A DNA stretch of 64,000 nucleotides from Zoogloea sp041908905 (GCF_041908905.1 NZ_JAYREK010000002.1:186001-250000); one strand, 5' to 3'. Positions 24,901-33,120 are shown, counted from the first letter of the stretch. Notes: a model not told the origin generated them from the letters alone. Numbers and translations: made by a program.

Positions 24901-25044
24901 CTCAAGACCCGCCAGGGAGAGGGCGCGCAACAGCCTACCGGGCTCGCTCCCCAAAACAAGCACCTGACACGGGCCGCAAGTAACCGCGATCTGCGTCGCC
25001 AAAGCCTTCAAATCGACAATATTTTCGTTCTGCTCAACCGACAT
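21901..25044 (-). CDS. Methyltransferase with C-terminal tandem-repeat coiled coil (candidate O-antigen terminator and chain-length ruler)
   Basis: A 1047-residue multidomain protein. Residues about 25-130 are a degenerate methyltransferase-like Rossmann unit. Residues about 200-330 are a complete class I SAM methyltransferase, with VLDAACGLGYG at 213-223 (motif I) and FETLEH near 283. Residues about 390-640 are a helical, TPR-like region. Residues about 660-1030 are almost continuous coiled coil, including near-identical 28-residue units at about 801-913, encoded by 84-bp tandem repeats. The C-terminus SRFFKLARKLGFFDFF is basic and aromatic and may touch the membrane. The gene sits next to wzt, whose product has an extended sugar-binding domain. 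By analogy with WbdD (methyltransferase plus coiled coil that caps the O9a chain and sets its length), I infer a terminating methyltransferase/ruler; no kinase domain is seen. Confidence 0.8.
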   Translation of the reverse strand: MSVEQNENIVDLKALATQIAVTCGPCQVLVLGSEPGRLLRALSLAGLEACGHALSASDRGSPGSLSFADESFDAVVLFDELEFCSDESLPLILAEIKRVTRRSLILSIDIGKVEDDSLRTRRGWEIVCFDAGFRKHPLYYRSNDYASLERDGERVFIPLEKVPADAWSRYPMDSLREERDLHMDMLRESGSRSDAHVGRYHFAARFIRPGDAVLDAACGLGYGTYVARSETRARSFIGIDASEYGIDYAQLNFGGENTSFRRGMLPDCLADIPDDSIDHVLCFETLEHVQDPVRLLAEFQRVLTPGGRLTCSVPHDWSDETGLDPNPFHFHVYDKKRFVAELSQYFDLERLVGQTADRIKKPGGGCIWLKRPRSLTDIPVDQDEIEAEWLLAVAAKSPLDGRRVPYREHVFSADEQREAGNALAFMRDYSNPWLIRSMVSIGLRTENTSLRIRWAEAVWNDAETGAADRGAALCVLAYCALANSDKALGNELLERIDGYLAHVVDESNPNVLRWRVSLMYVGGLLALSRGVRDMAQRYFGGVIKAPVADYSATLLTKPAEAAYLLGLLLAGQGRGAEAERIWWDAFQQSSKSLGERLIRGYEARPAVFEIRELAVTLALCGRLVAAAAHAGDLAQRPGIFYDECHADSVFRLESFAAVEHLLADLRRDFLEQQTGLDQLERGRGWLEQQWGALQQEIRLRDDELSHLSGAKDWLEAQTASLQAELLRQRNASAEAFDAVKMLEEGKAWLETQWRASEAEREHLRQAVATLEAGKAWLEGQWRALEDALERKSAALEQVQEGKLWVGAQWEVAQQALAHKTAELETVLEGKRWLEAQWEAGQQALVRQTAELESVLEGKRWLEAQWEAGQQALMRQTAELESVLEGKRWLEARWEAGQQALVRQAAELESVLEGKAWLEGQWEAAKSELVSLTANKDWLEYQRMTLQEQLRAKDVELEAFSAGKEWLESQWKSQGMELDVRQRHLEVQRSEIERLEAALAGAGSRLAALGTDNARLAADLEIARDKAAQLKQSRFFKLARKLGFFDFF
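22307..22642 (-). repeat. 84-bp in-frame tandem repeats (about four near-identical units) in the coiled-coil coding region
   Basis: Units begin at 22307, 22391, 22475 and 22559, exactly 84 bp apart, with the phase continuing into a diverged copy at 22643. The first three units are nearly identical in DNA. Each encodes 28 residues, which is four heptads, beginning EGK(R/A)WLE and ending AELESVL. Gain or loss of a unit keeps both the reading frame and the heptad register. Confidence 0.95.
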
Positions 25045-25102
25045 CAGAGATTCCCAATACGATTATGCAATTAAAATAAAAAGGCTTACGACCACGCCCG
25101 AC

Positions 25103-26470
25103 TCACCAACTTGCCCGCATCTTCAGATCGGTCACGCCACCAAAGAAGTACTCGTCGCGTTTCATCAAAACCTGGAAAAACGCAGCCTCGTCAATCCAGT
25201 GGAGAATCCGCTGGGTCATGTAGTCGGGAGTCTCTTCATAAGAAATAGAGCCCTGAACTTCATACAGATTCACGCCCAGAGAGCATTGCATTTCTAGCTC
25301 GACATCAAAAATCTCGCCAGATTGCGCCGTGCGGGACCAGAAAAGCTCATCACCACTGTTTCGGGCACGCACAGCCATATCCTGATTGAGCGTACCCCAT
25401 GAATAAATCTTGACCCCTTCTTTGTTACGGATACGAACGCCGACGTTCAGCTTGTCGATGGCAATCGCCGACTGGCAGGTAATCCTGATCCGGATAATAT
25501 CTCCAGGATAAAAAACGGTCGCAGGCTCTCCATCTCCCCCATAGATCTCGACCTTGAGGATCTTAGCCTCTCCATCGCCAAACGAAAGTCGATCCGATCT
25601 CAAGGTCGCCACTTGTCCGGCATCCTGTGCTTCGGGTGCAGACGCCTCAACCGCGGGTTCAGGCTTGGCGACATTCGTCTGGGCTGCTTTATCGGCAATC
25701 CGCTTGGCAATCTCGCCGAAATAGGCTGACTCATCATCATGCAGCTGCCGGCGATACTCAAGAACGACCTCCGATGACGCACCATGTGCTGCCACCAGCC
25801 CTTTTTTCAGCAACACGGCACGGTTCGTCAAGGTCCGCACACTTTCCTGATCGTGCGACACGAAAAGCAAAGTGACGCCGTCACTCAATAATCGCTCTAT
25901 CTTCTGGAAACAGCGCTTCTGGAATAAGGCATCCCCCACAGCGAGCGCCTCGTCGATGATCAGGATGTCGGGCTGGACCTGGACCTGAACGGCAAAAGCC
26001 ACGCGCAACAACATCCCGCTCGAATAGGTTTTCACTGGCTGATTGAGATAATCTCCCACATCGGCGAAGGCTGCGATGTCGTCGAAAAGCTCATCGATGC
26101 GAGAGCGCTCGAATCCGAGCAACGCGCCATTCAGGTAAATATTCTCCCGCCCCGAAAACTCAGGATTGAAGCCAGATCCGAGTTCCAGCAACGCCGCGAT
26201 ACGCCCGTTCGTCTTCACTTCGCCGGAAGTCGGCGCCAGCGTCCCGGTGATGATCTGCAGCAGCGTGCTCTTTCCGCTACCGTTACGCCCGACGATTCCG
26301 ACCGCCTCACCTTTGCGGACATCGAAGGACACATCCTTGAGAGCCCAATACTCCTTCGCATAACGCCGCGTCCCCATGCTGAGCATCTGAAGGAGACGAT
26401 CGCGCGGCCGCTCATAGATGGAGTAGCACTTACTAACATTGACAACCGAAACAGCAAGATCAGAGGACAT
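25103..26470 (-). CDS. wzt: O-antigen/polysaccharide ABC exporter ATP-binding subunit with C-terminal carbohydrate-binding domain
   Basis: A 455-residue Wzt. The ATPase domain (residues about 1-250) has Walker A GRNGSGKST, the atypical Wzt/TagH signature YSSGML in place of LSGGQ, and Walker B ILIIDEALAVGD. After a linker (about 265-315), residues about 320-455 form the Wzt_C beta-sandwich, which in O8/O9a-type systems binds the modified non-reducing end of the chain and admits it to export. The start at 26470 gives MSSDLAVSV, the usual family start; upstream in-frame sequence is antisense to wzm. The start overlaps the wzm stop by 11 bp. Presence of the extended domain predicts a terminally modified polymer. 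Confidence 0.92.
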   Translation of the reverse strand: MSSDLAVSVVNVSKCYSIYERPRDRLLQMLSMGTRRYAKEYWALKDVSFDVRKGEAVGIVGRNGSGKSTLLQIITGTLAPTSGEVKTNGRIAALLELGSGFNPEFSGRENIYLNGALLGFERSRIDELFDDIAAFADVGDYLNQPVKTYSSGMLLRVAFAVQVQVQPDILIIDEALAVGDALFQKRCFQKIERLLSDGVTLLFVSHDQESVRTLTNRAVLLKKGLVAAHGASSEVVLEYRRQLHDDESAYFGEIAKRIADKAAQTNVAKPEPAVEASAPEAQDAGQVATLRSDRLSFGDGEAKILKVEIYGGDGEPATVFYPGDIIRIRITCQSAIAIDKLNVGVRIRNKEGVKIYSWGTLNQDMAVRARNSGDELFWSRTAQSGEIFDVELEMQCSLGVNLYEVQGSISYEETPDYMTQRILHWIDEAAFFQVLMKRDEYFFGGVTDLKMRASW

Positions 26471-27284
26471 CGGCAAACCCCTTGCGTGTTTTCTGAAACC
26501 AGGCGAATCCGAGCCATGCTGAAACCACCCCCAATCCCAGGTTGACAACATAGGTCTGTACATCGGGAATTCGCCCCCAATATATGACGTCTCGTAGCAT
26601 CTCTATCGAGGCGGTCAGCGGATTCATAAGCAGAATGTCCTGAAACTCCGGAGGCAAGGCCGAAATCGGATAGAAAACTGGTGACATGAACATTAACACG
26701 CCAGTCAATACGGTCACCACCTGCGAGACATCCCGAAGATAGACGCCGAGCGATGCCAGCAACCATGACAATCCGAGGGTCAGCAGTACCAAAGGAAAGA
26801 ACACGAACGGCAACAGCAGCGCAGTGACCGGCGGCACGCCAAAAAAGACAAAATAGAAGACAAACCACACCAGCGTGCTGACCAGACCGTGAAATAAGGC
26901 AGCCCCCATTGTCACGACCGGGAGCACCTCCAAAGGGAAGACTATTTTCTTAACGTAATTCGGATTTGAAACTATTAAGGTTGGCGCTCGATTGAGGCAT
27001 TCGGAAAAAACTCCGTAAGCGATCAAGCCTGCAAACAGAACTAGAGCGAATTCAGTCTTCGACTCACTGGCTACATTCCAGCGGGCCTTAAAAACGACAC
27101 TAAAGACAAAAGTATAGACAGCAAGCATCAGAATGGGATTGAAGAACGACCACATTACACCCATCACGGACCCGCGGTAACGCCCCAGCACTTCTCTCTG
27201 AATGAGAGCTACCAGCAACTCCCGGTTTCGCCAGAATCCATCCAGGGCATTCCAAGGAGAAACGGAAAAATCATTCGATGCCAC
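26460..27284 (-). CDS. wzm: O-antigen/polysaccharide ABC exporter permease
   Basis: A 274-residue ABC-2-type membrane protein of standard Wzm length with six membrane segments. Family landmarks are the N-terminal IQREVLGRYRGSVMGVMWSFFNP amphipathic/first-helix region (residues about 28-50), YVKKIVFPLEVLPVV near residue 110, and MFMSPVFYP near residue 200. It forms the channel for lipid-linked polysaccharide with Wzt. The start codon is GTG (27284-27282), with a GGAG about 12 nt upstream. It lies 101 bp downstream of the GT2 gene and overlaps wzt by 11 bp. Confidence 0.92.
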   Translation of the reverse strand: MASNDFSVSPWNALDGFWRNRELLVALIQREVLGRYRGSVMGVMWSFFNPILMLAVYTFVFSVVFKARWNVASESKTEFALVLFAGLIAYGVFSECLNRAPTLIVSNPNYVKKIVFPLEVLPVVTMGAALFHGLVSTLVWFVFYFVFFGVPPVTALLLPFVFFPLVLLTLGLSWLLASLGVYLRDVSQVVTVLTGVLMFMSPVFYPISALPPEFQDILLMNPLTASIEMLRDVIYWGRIPDVQTYVVNLGLGVVSAWLGFAWFQKTRKGFADVL

Positions 27285-27385
27285 GTTACTGAAAACTCCA
27301 AAACAAAGGGTTCATGGACGACGCGTCAGCCAAGCAAAATGAACGCCGCTGGAAAATGCCAAAATTTCAAATGAGATGAACGAAA

Positions 27386-28357
27386 TCAAAGTTTCCCCAG
27401 AAAGGCCGACATATAAAGGGACACGCTACCCACCCATGTCTGACGATACACCCCTGACAACCCTACGCCAACGAGACGCCCAAAAGGTCCTCTTTTCCGA
27501 CCGTCCACAAACAACTTCAGGCACCTCTCACTCTCAGGAGTCAAGCGACTCCTCAAACGCTCTAAGGAAACGACATTCCGATCAACCCAGCCGCGGTAAA
27601 CCCCTTTCAGGTGCACATCTCGAATACGCCGAAGCGAAGCGAGCACACCGGCACCTGACCCAATTAAATTCCGATCATGCTGCCTGTAGCGGAGCGATGG
27701 GCGTTGGTCGAAATAAATCGCACCCCCACACGCCGCCACGACCAAGTAAACCCACCAGTCGTGCATAACTACATCCAAATCAGGCCCTGCCTCTAGCAAC
27801 AAATCACGTGCAGCATTGTTGAAGACCATCGTATTTCCGCCGGCAATACTCTGTACAAGTGCATTCTCAAACGCAGGAGTCCGAGCAAAGGGCGGCGAAA
27901 AACCAAGCTCCTTCCGATTTGAATCGTCAACCAAAAGCGTCCTGGAACAATATAGCGCTGGCTTCTCCTGATTCAGGCTGCTCAGCCACGCAACAGCTCG
28001 CTCCAACTTTTCGCTATCCCAGATATCATCCTGATCCGAAAACGCATAATAATCTGCAGATATTTCATTGTTACACACAAGCGACATGAAGTTTGCGACA
28101 ACACCACTCCGCCTTCCTCGCAAAATAGATAGCGCAACTCCAAGCTCTGCCTGCCATCGCTCGAGGCAACGCCAGGTTTCATCACCGACGGAATCGTCGG
28201 AAACCCACAATTTCCAGCTGGGAAAGCTCTGCGAGCAGATTGACGCAATTTGATCATCAAGAAAGTCATGCCCTTCATACGTGGCCATTAAAATCGCCAC
28301 CATTTGACGAGACAGAGCAGGGCGAACTGCCGAATAGTTGGGCGGCAAAATGTTCAC
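27386..28357 (-). CDS. Glycosyltransferase, GT2 family (rhamnosyltransferase-like)
   Basis: A 323-residue GT-A transferase. The first strand MVAILMATYEGHDFLDDQIASI (residues about 19-40) and the YYAFSDQDDIWDSEKLERA motif (residues about 103-121), carrying the metal-binding DQDD, are typical of O-antigen rhamnosyl- and galactosyl-type GT2 enzymes. The acceptor region contains MHDWWVYLVVAACGG. It is the first gene of the leftward island operon, 387 bp from gltX. The donor sugar is unknown; the rhamnosyltransferase likeness is a family trend only. Confidence 0.85.
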   Translation of the reverse strand: MNILPPNYSAVRPALSRQMVAILMATYEGHDFLDDQIASICSQSFPSWKLWVSDDSVGDETWRCLERWQAELGVALSILRGRRSGVVANFMSLVCNNEISADYYAFSDQDDIWDSEKLERAVAWLSSLNQEKPALYCSRTLLVDDSNRKELGFSPPFARTPAFENALVQSIAGGNTMVFNNAARDLLLEAGPDLDVVMHDWWVYLVVAACGGAIYFDQRPSLRYRQHDRNLIGSGAGVLASLRRIRDVHLKGVYRGWVDRNVVSLERLRSRLTPESERCLKLFVDGRKRGPFGRLVGVGLSGVYRQTWVGSVSLYMSAFLGKL

Positions 28358-28744
28358 AGAAGACCCACGCGATTACCCAATTAAGAGCAAACAACACAAA
28401 GAAGCGCTGCTAAGAAAAAACCAACACCTCAAAAAATGAAAGCCACTCCCGTCTCTAGACGAAGTACTGGACCAGCGCTCAAAGAGCGCATTACTTTTTA
28501 TTCTTAATCAGTTCTCCCATCTCGCCGAGCTCACACGAAAATTTTTCAACTAGTATGCAAAACTGGCTTGAACGACAATCCGATCACCACGCCAATTAAA
28601 AGACACACGCTCCTGAAACCGCTTTACTAGTCTCTTCAAGCTATAAATCGACACACTCCTGGTACGCACCCCTAAACCAAGATACATGATCAAGAGAGGG
28701 AGAGTAGCTTAGCCCGAGAATCAACTGACACCTAATCACACAGT
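28358..28744. other. Low-GC intergenic region between the island and gltX
   Basis: No gene, RNA or mobile element is seen in these 387 bp. It is the most AT-rich stretch of the window and should hold the promoter for the leftward polysaccharide operon, though no convincing -35/-10 pair was found. One inverted repeat, GCGCTC (28475-28480) and GAGCGC (28484-28489), is followed on the plus strand by ATTACTTTTT, but no plus-strand gene precedes it. No ops/JUMPstart element was seen. Confidence 0.6.
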
Positions 28745-30142
28745 TCAAAACGCACGATGGATGCGAGACACACACACATCCCGCCCCATCACCTCGACCA
28801 CCCCATCGATCGCCGGCGTCTGCGTCTGCCCGAGCAGCAGCACCCGCAGCGGGATCGCCACCTGGGGCATCTTCATCCCGTGCTCGGCGCAGGTCTCCTT
28901 GATCGCCGCCGCGATCGCCGCCTTCTCCCACGCAATCACCTCCAGCTTGCCCTTCAGCGTCGCCAGCGCCGCCCGCGCCGCGTCCGTCAGATGCTGCGCC
29001 ACCAGCTCCGGCGCCGGGTGCAGGTCGATGTAGAAGGGTTCGGCCGCGTCGGCGAGTTCGTTGAGCGTGCTGACGCGGTCTTTGTACAGGGCGATGATCG
29101 CCTCCAGCGACGGGCCGGTCTCGGGGTCGACGCCGCGGGCGGCGAGACGGCGGGAGACATCGGCCGCCAGATGGGCATTGTCGCTCTGCTTGATGTAATG
29201 GGCGTTGAGCCAGTTGAGCTTTTCGGTGTTGAACTGGGCGGCCGAAGGAGTGATGTGGTCGAGGTCGAACCACTCCACCAGCTGGGCGCGGCTGAAGATC
29301 TCGTCGTCGCCGTGGCTCCAGCCCAGGCGGGCCAGGTAGTTGATGACGGCCTCGGGCAGGTAGCCGTCGTCGTGGTACTGGGTGACGCTCACCGCGCCGT
29401 GGCGCTTGGAGAGCTTCTGGCCGTCGTCGCCGAGGATCATCGACAGGTGGGCGTACTGGGGCACCACCGCGCCGAGGGCCTTCAGGATGTTGATCTGGCG
29501 CGGGGTGTTGTTGACGTGGTCGTCGCCGCGGATGACCTGGGTGATGCCCATGTCCCAGTCGTCGACGCACACGCAGAAGTTGTAGGTGGGCGTGCCGTCG
29601 GCGCGGGCGATGATGAGGTCGTCCAGCTCGGCATTGGCGATCTCGATGCGGCCCTTGACCAGGTCGTCCCAGGCCACCACGCCTTCGGCGGGGTTACGGA
29701 AGCGGATCACCGGCGCGACGCCGGCCGGAGGCTCGGGCAGCACCTTGCCCGGCTCGGGGCGCCAGCGGCCGTCGTAGCGGGGCTTCTCGCCGCGGGCGCG
29801 CTGGGCCTCGCGCAGGGCGTCGAGCTCTTCGGGCGGCATGTAGCAGGGGTAGGCGGTGCCGGCGACGAGCATTTCCTGGATCACCGCCTTGTAGCGGTCC
29901 ATGCGCTGCATCTGGTAGAACGGGCCCTCGTCCCAGCCCAGGTCGAGCCAGTTCATGCCGTCGAGGATGGCCTGGACGGCCTCGGGCGTGGAGCGGGCCA
30001 CGTCGGTGTCTTCGATGCGCAGGATGAACTGGCCGCCATGGCGCCGCGCGTAGGCCCAGGAGAACAGCGCGGTGCGCGCGCCTCCGATGTGCAGGTAACC
30101 GGTGGGACTGGGGGCGAAGCGGGTGCGGACGGTAGAAACCAT
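28745..30142 (-). CDS. gltX: Glutamyl-tRNA synthetase
   Basis: A 465-residue class I aminoacyl-tRNA synthetase of normal length. It charges tRNA-Glu. The HIGH motif is in APSPTGYLHIGGARTALF (residues about 10-27), and the KMSKS counterpart is KLSKRHG (near residue 240). The zinc-binding cysteine region seen in some enzymes is not obvious (YPCYMPPEEL). There is no clear Shine-Dalgarno before the ATG; the leader instead holds a perfect 15-bp palindrome 11 nt upstream. It is transcribed leftward, separated from glnB by a terminator. Confidence 0.97.
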   Translation of the reverse strand: MVSTVRTRFAPSPTGYLHIGGARTALFSWAYARRHGGQFILRIEDTDVARSTPEAVQAILDGMNWLDLGWDEGPFYQMQRMDRYKAVIQEMLVAGTAYPCYMPPEELDALREAQRARGEKPRYDGRWRPEPGKVLPEPPAGVAPVIRFRNPAEGVVAWDDLVKGRIEIANAELDDLIIARADGTPTYNFCVCVDDWDMGITQVIRGDDHVNNTPRQINILKALGAVVPQYAHLSMILGDDGQKLSKRHGAVSVTQYHDDGYLPEAVINYLARLGWSHGDDEIFSRAQLVEWFDLDHITPSAAQFNTEKLNWLNAHYIKQSDNAHLAADVSRRLAARGVDPETGPSLEAIIALYKDRVSTLNELADAAEPFYIDLHPAPELVAQHLTDAARAALATLKGKLEVIAWEKAAIAAAIKETCAEHGMKMPQVAIPLRVLLLGQTQTPAIDGVVEVMGRDVCVSRIHRAF

Positions 30143-30152
30143 GACGTGAATC

Positions 30153-30189
30153 CGGAGATGCGTAAAACATCACATTTTACGCATCTCCG
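30153..30189. promoter_or_regulatory. Perfect 15-bp inverted repeat overlapping the likely gltX promoter
   Basis: CGGAGATGCGTAAAA (30153-30167) and TTTTACGCATCTCCG (30175-30189) are exact inverted copies around a 7-bp centre. On the minus strand TTGTTT-N18-TAAAAT is a possible promoter whose -10 (30179-30174) lies inside the palindrome, so transcription would begin near its centre. That fits a repressor operator better than an RNA hairpin. The regulator is unknown. Confidence 0.6.
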
Positions 30190-30191
30190 CC

Positions 30192-30225
30192 CCCCAAAAA
30201 CAAAAAGCCCGCAGGGGCGGGCTTT
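30192..30225 (-). terminator. Rho-independent terminator downstream of glnB
   Basis: Arms AAAGCCCGC (30204-30212) and GCGGGCTTT (30217-30225) have a 4-nt loop. Read leftward the hairpin is followed by TTGTTTTTGGG. It ends leftward transcripts from glnB before gltX. Confidence 0.85.
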
Positions 30226-30324
30226 CTTCAAGGCAGGCCGGCGGGCTCTAGAGGAAACGCAGGGCCGCCCCGAGTTTCCTTGCCCCAAGGGGGCGGGCTG
30301 GGCAGAGCCCGGCCCTGGGGGCGC

Positions 30325-30663
30325 TCAGATCGCCGATTCGTTGGTCTCGCCGGTGCGGATGCGGACGACCTGCTCGACGGGCATGACAAAGATCTTGCCG
30401 TCGCCGATCTTGCCGGTGCGGGCGGCCTTGATGATGGCCTCGACGGCCTGGTCCACCACGTCGGTGGCGACGACCACCTCGATCTTCACCTTCGGCAGGA
30501 AATCCACCACGTATTCGGCGCCGCGGTAGAGCTCGGTGTGGCCCTTCTGGCGGCCGAAGCCCTTCACCTCGGTCACCGTCAGGCCGGTGATGCCGACTTC
30601 GGACAGGGCTTCGCGCACTTCGTCGAGCTTGAAGGGCTTGATCACGGCTTCGATTTTCTTCAT
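30325..30663 (-). CDS. glnB: Nitrogen regulatory protein PII
   Basis: A 112-residue PII protein of standard length that signals nitrogen status by binding ATP/ADP and 2-oxoglutarate. The uridylylation site Tyr51 is in the T-loop GHTELYRGAEYVVDF. The signature KGFGRQKGH and the C-terminal GKIFVMPVEQVVRIRTGE motif are intact. It follows nadE by 54 bp in the same direction, the usual betaproteobacterial nadE-glnB pairing, which favours GlnB over GlnK (there is no amtB next to it). A terminator lies about 100 bp downstream. Confidence 0.93.
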   Translation of the reverse strand: MKKIEAVIKPFKLDEVREALSEVGITGLTVTEVKGFGRQKGHTELYRGAEYVVDFLPKVKIEVVVATDVVDQAVEAIIKAARTGKIGDGKIFVMPVEQVVRIRTGETNESAI

Positions 30664-30717
30664 CGGGTGTTCTCCTTGGAATGGTCAGTCGGTGTGGGTG
30701 CTGCGGCCGGGCCGCGC

Positions 30718-32337
30718 TCAGGCATCGCGGTAGCGGGAGGTGATCGGATAGCGCCAGTCCTTGCCGAAGCCGCGCTGGGTGACGCGGATGCCCGGCGGGG
30801 CCTGGCGACGCTTGTACTCGTTGCGCCGGAGCATCCCCACGGTGCGCAGCACGTCGGCCTCCGGATAGCCACGGGCAACGATCTCCCGCGGCGAGAGGTC
30901 TTCCTCCATGTAGGCGGCGATGATGGCATCGAGCACCTCGTAGGGCGGCAGGGAGTCCTGGTCGCACTGGTCGGGCTTGAGCTCGGCCGACGGCGGGCGG
31001 GTGAGGATGTTGTCGGGGATCACCGCACCGCCGGGCTGGGCGTTACGCCACGCGCACAGGCGATAGACGAAGGTCTTGTAGATGTCCTTGATCACCGCAA
31101 AACCGCCGGCCATGTCGCCGTAGAGGGTGGCGTAGCCGGTGGCCATCTCGCTCTTGTTGCCGGTGGTGAGCACGATCGCGCCGGTCTTGTTGGAGAGGGC
31201 CATCAGCAGCATGCCGCGGATGCGCGCCTGGAGATTCTCCTCGGTGGTGTCGGCAGGCAGGCCGGCGAACAGCGGGGCGAGCAGGCCGGCAAAGGTGTCC
31301 ATGGCCGGCTCGATGGCGATCTCGTCGTAGCGCACGCCGAGGCGGCGGATCATCTCGCGGGAGTCGTCGAGGCTCATCTGGGCGGTGTAGGGCGAGGGCA
31401 TCATCACCGCGCGCACCTTGTCGGCACCCAGGGCGTCGACGGCGATGGCCAGCGTGAGCGCCGAATCGACGCCCCCCGACAGGCCGATGATGGCGCCGGG
31501 GAAGCCGTTCTTGCCCAGGTAGTCGCGCACGCCGAGCACCAGCGCGTCGTACACCTCGGCTTCCACCGGTCGGGGCTCCGGCACGGACCGGTCGAGCCAG
31601 GCGCCGTCGGCGAAGCGCAGCACCGCAAGCTCCTCGGCAAACGAGGCGCCCTGCCAGGCAAGCGTGCCATCCCGGTCGAGGGCGAAGGAGCCGCCATCGA
31701 AGACCAGCTCGTCCTGGCCGCCCACCAGGTTGCAATACACCACCGGCAGGCCGGTATCGGCGATACGCTCGCGCAGCACCTCGTAGCGCAGCGCCTGCTT
31801 GTTCATGTGGAAGGGCGAGGCGTTGAGCACCAGCAGCAGCTCGGCCCCCGCGCCGCGGGCCACGTCGGCGGCGCCGGATTCCCACACGTCGGCGCAGATG
31901 TTGACGCCCACCCGCACGCCCTTCAGCTCGAACACGCAGGCCTCATGGCCCGGCTCGAAGTAGCGCTCCTCGTCGAAGACCTCGTAGTTGGGCAGGCGGT
32001 GCTTGAAGTAGGTGCGCGCCACGCGGCCGTCCTGGATCACCGCGGCGGCGTTGAAGCGCTCGCCGGCCCGCTCGGCCGGGTAGCCCACCAGCACCGTGAT
32101 GCCCTGCACCTGCGCCGCCAGCGCGTCGAGGGTCTCGGCGCAGGCCTGCAGGAAGGCCGGCCGCAGCAGCAGGTCTTCGGGCGGATAGCCGCACAGGGCG
32201 AGTTCGGGGGTCAGCAGCACATCGGCACCCGCGGCCTTGGCGCGGGTTGCCGCATCGAGGATCCGGCGCGCATTGCCGGAGAGGTCGCCCACGACACAAT
32301 CGAGCTGGGCAACCGCGACGGAAAGAGGGAGTTTCAT
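30718..32337 (-). CDS. nadE: Glutamine-dependent NAD+ synthetase
   Basis: A 539-residue two-domain enzyme that amidates deamido-NAD. Residues about 1-255 are a nitrilase-like glutaminase with Glu in LTPELALCGYPPEDLL, Lys in YFKHRLPNYEVFDE and the nucleophile Cys in GVNICADVWE. Residues about 265-539 are the synthetase domain with the P-loop GLSGGVDSALTLAIA and a TGNKSEMATGYATLYGD motif. The length is typical for proteobacterial fused enzymes. It starts a leftward nadE-glnB unit and is divergent from the FemAB-like gene; a TATAGT (32351-32346, minus strand) lies just upstream of the start. Confidence 0.96.
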   Translation of the reverse strand: MKLPLSVAVAQLDCVVGDLSGNARRILDAATRAKAAGADVLLTPELALCGYPPEDLLLRPAFLQACAETLDALAAQVQGITVLVGYPAERAGERFNAAAVIQDGRVARTYFKHRLPNYEVFDEERYFEPGHEACVFELKGVRVGVNICADVWESGAADVARGAGAELLLVLNASPFHMNKQALRYEVLRERIADTGLPVVYCNLVGGQDELVFDGGSFALDRDGTLAWQGASFAEELAVLRFADGAWLDRSVPEPRPVEAEVYDALVLGVRDYLGKNGFPGAIIGLSGGVDSALTLAIAVDALGADKVRAVMMPSPYTAQMSLDDSREMIRRLGVRYDEIAIEPAMDTFAGLLAPLFAGLPADTTEENLQARIRGMLLMALSNKTGAIVLTTGNKSEMATGYATLYGDMAGGFAVIKDIYKTFVYRLCAWRNAQPGGAVIPDNILTRPPSAELKPDQCDQDSLPPYEVLDAIIAAYMEEDLSPREIVARGYPEADVLRTVGMLRRNEYKRRQAPPGIRVTQRGFGKDWRYPITSRYRDA

Positions 32338-33110
32338 GGGGCGACACTATACCGCGAAGCCGTGCCCGTCCGCGCGTCCGCCATGCCGCCGGGCCGGTGT
32401 AGGATGACCGCCATGCCGACTTTCCACCTCCACAAAGCCCTCGCCGAGATCCCTGCCAACAAGTGGGACGCCCTCGCCGGCCAGGCGCCCCTCGCCCACG
32501 CCTTCCTGAGCACGCTCGAAGCCTCCGGCTGCGTCGCCCCGCGCACCGGCTGGACGCCCCGCCACGCCAGCCTGTGGGAGGGCGACACGCTGCTCGCCGC
32601 GATGCCGCTCTACCTCAAGGCCCACTCCTACGGCGAATACGTGTTCGACTGGGCCTGGGCCGACGCCTATCAGCGCCACAGCCTCGACTACTACCCCAAG
32701 TGGCTCGCCGCCCTGCCCTTCACGCCGGTCCCCGGCAGGCGCATCCTCGGCCGCAACGAGGCCAGCCGCCGCGCGCTGCTCGGCCAGGTGCTGGCCCTGG
32801 TGCGCCACTCGGGCGCCTCGTCCTTCCACCTGCTCTTCCCCACCGCCGAAGAGGCCGGCTGGCTGCAGGAGGCCGGGCTGGCGCTGCGCCATGGCGTGCA
32901 GTTCCACTGGCACAACGCGGGCTACCGCAGCTTCGACGACTTCCTCGGCCGCCTCACCCACACCAAGCGCAAGAAGATCCGCCAGGAGCGGCGCAAGGTG
33001 GCTGAGGCCGGCGTGAGCTTCCGCATCCTGCGCGGCGCCCAGATCACGGACGCGGACTGGGCCTTCTTCCACGCCTGCTACGCCCGCACCTACGCCGAGC
33101 ACCGCTCCAC

Positions 33111-33120
33111 CCCCTACCTC
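33111..33120 (+). repeat. Target-site duplication, left copy
   Basis: CCCCTACCTC, identical to 34463-34472, directly abuts the left inverted repeat of the element. A 10-bp duplication is typical of IS4-family insertion. Confidence 0.93.

Noticed and set aside
28475..28499. Plus-strand terminator-like hairpin followed by ATTACTTTTT
   Set aside because: No plus-strand gene lies upstream, the stem is only 6 bp and the T-run is displaced, so it was not called as a terminator.
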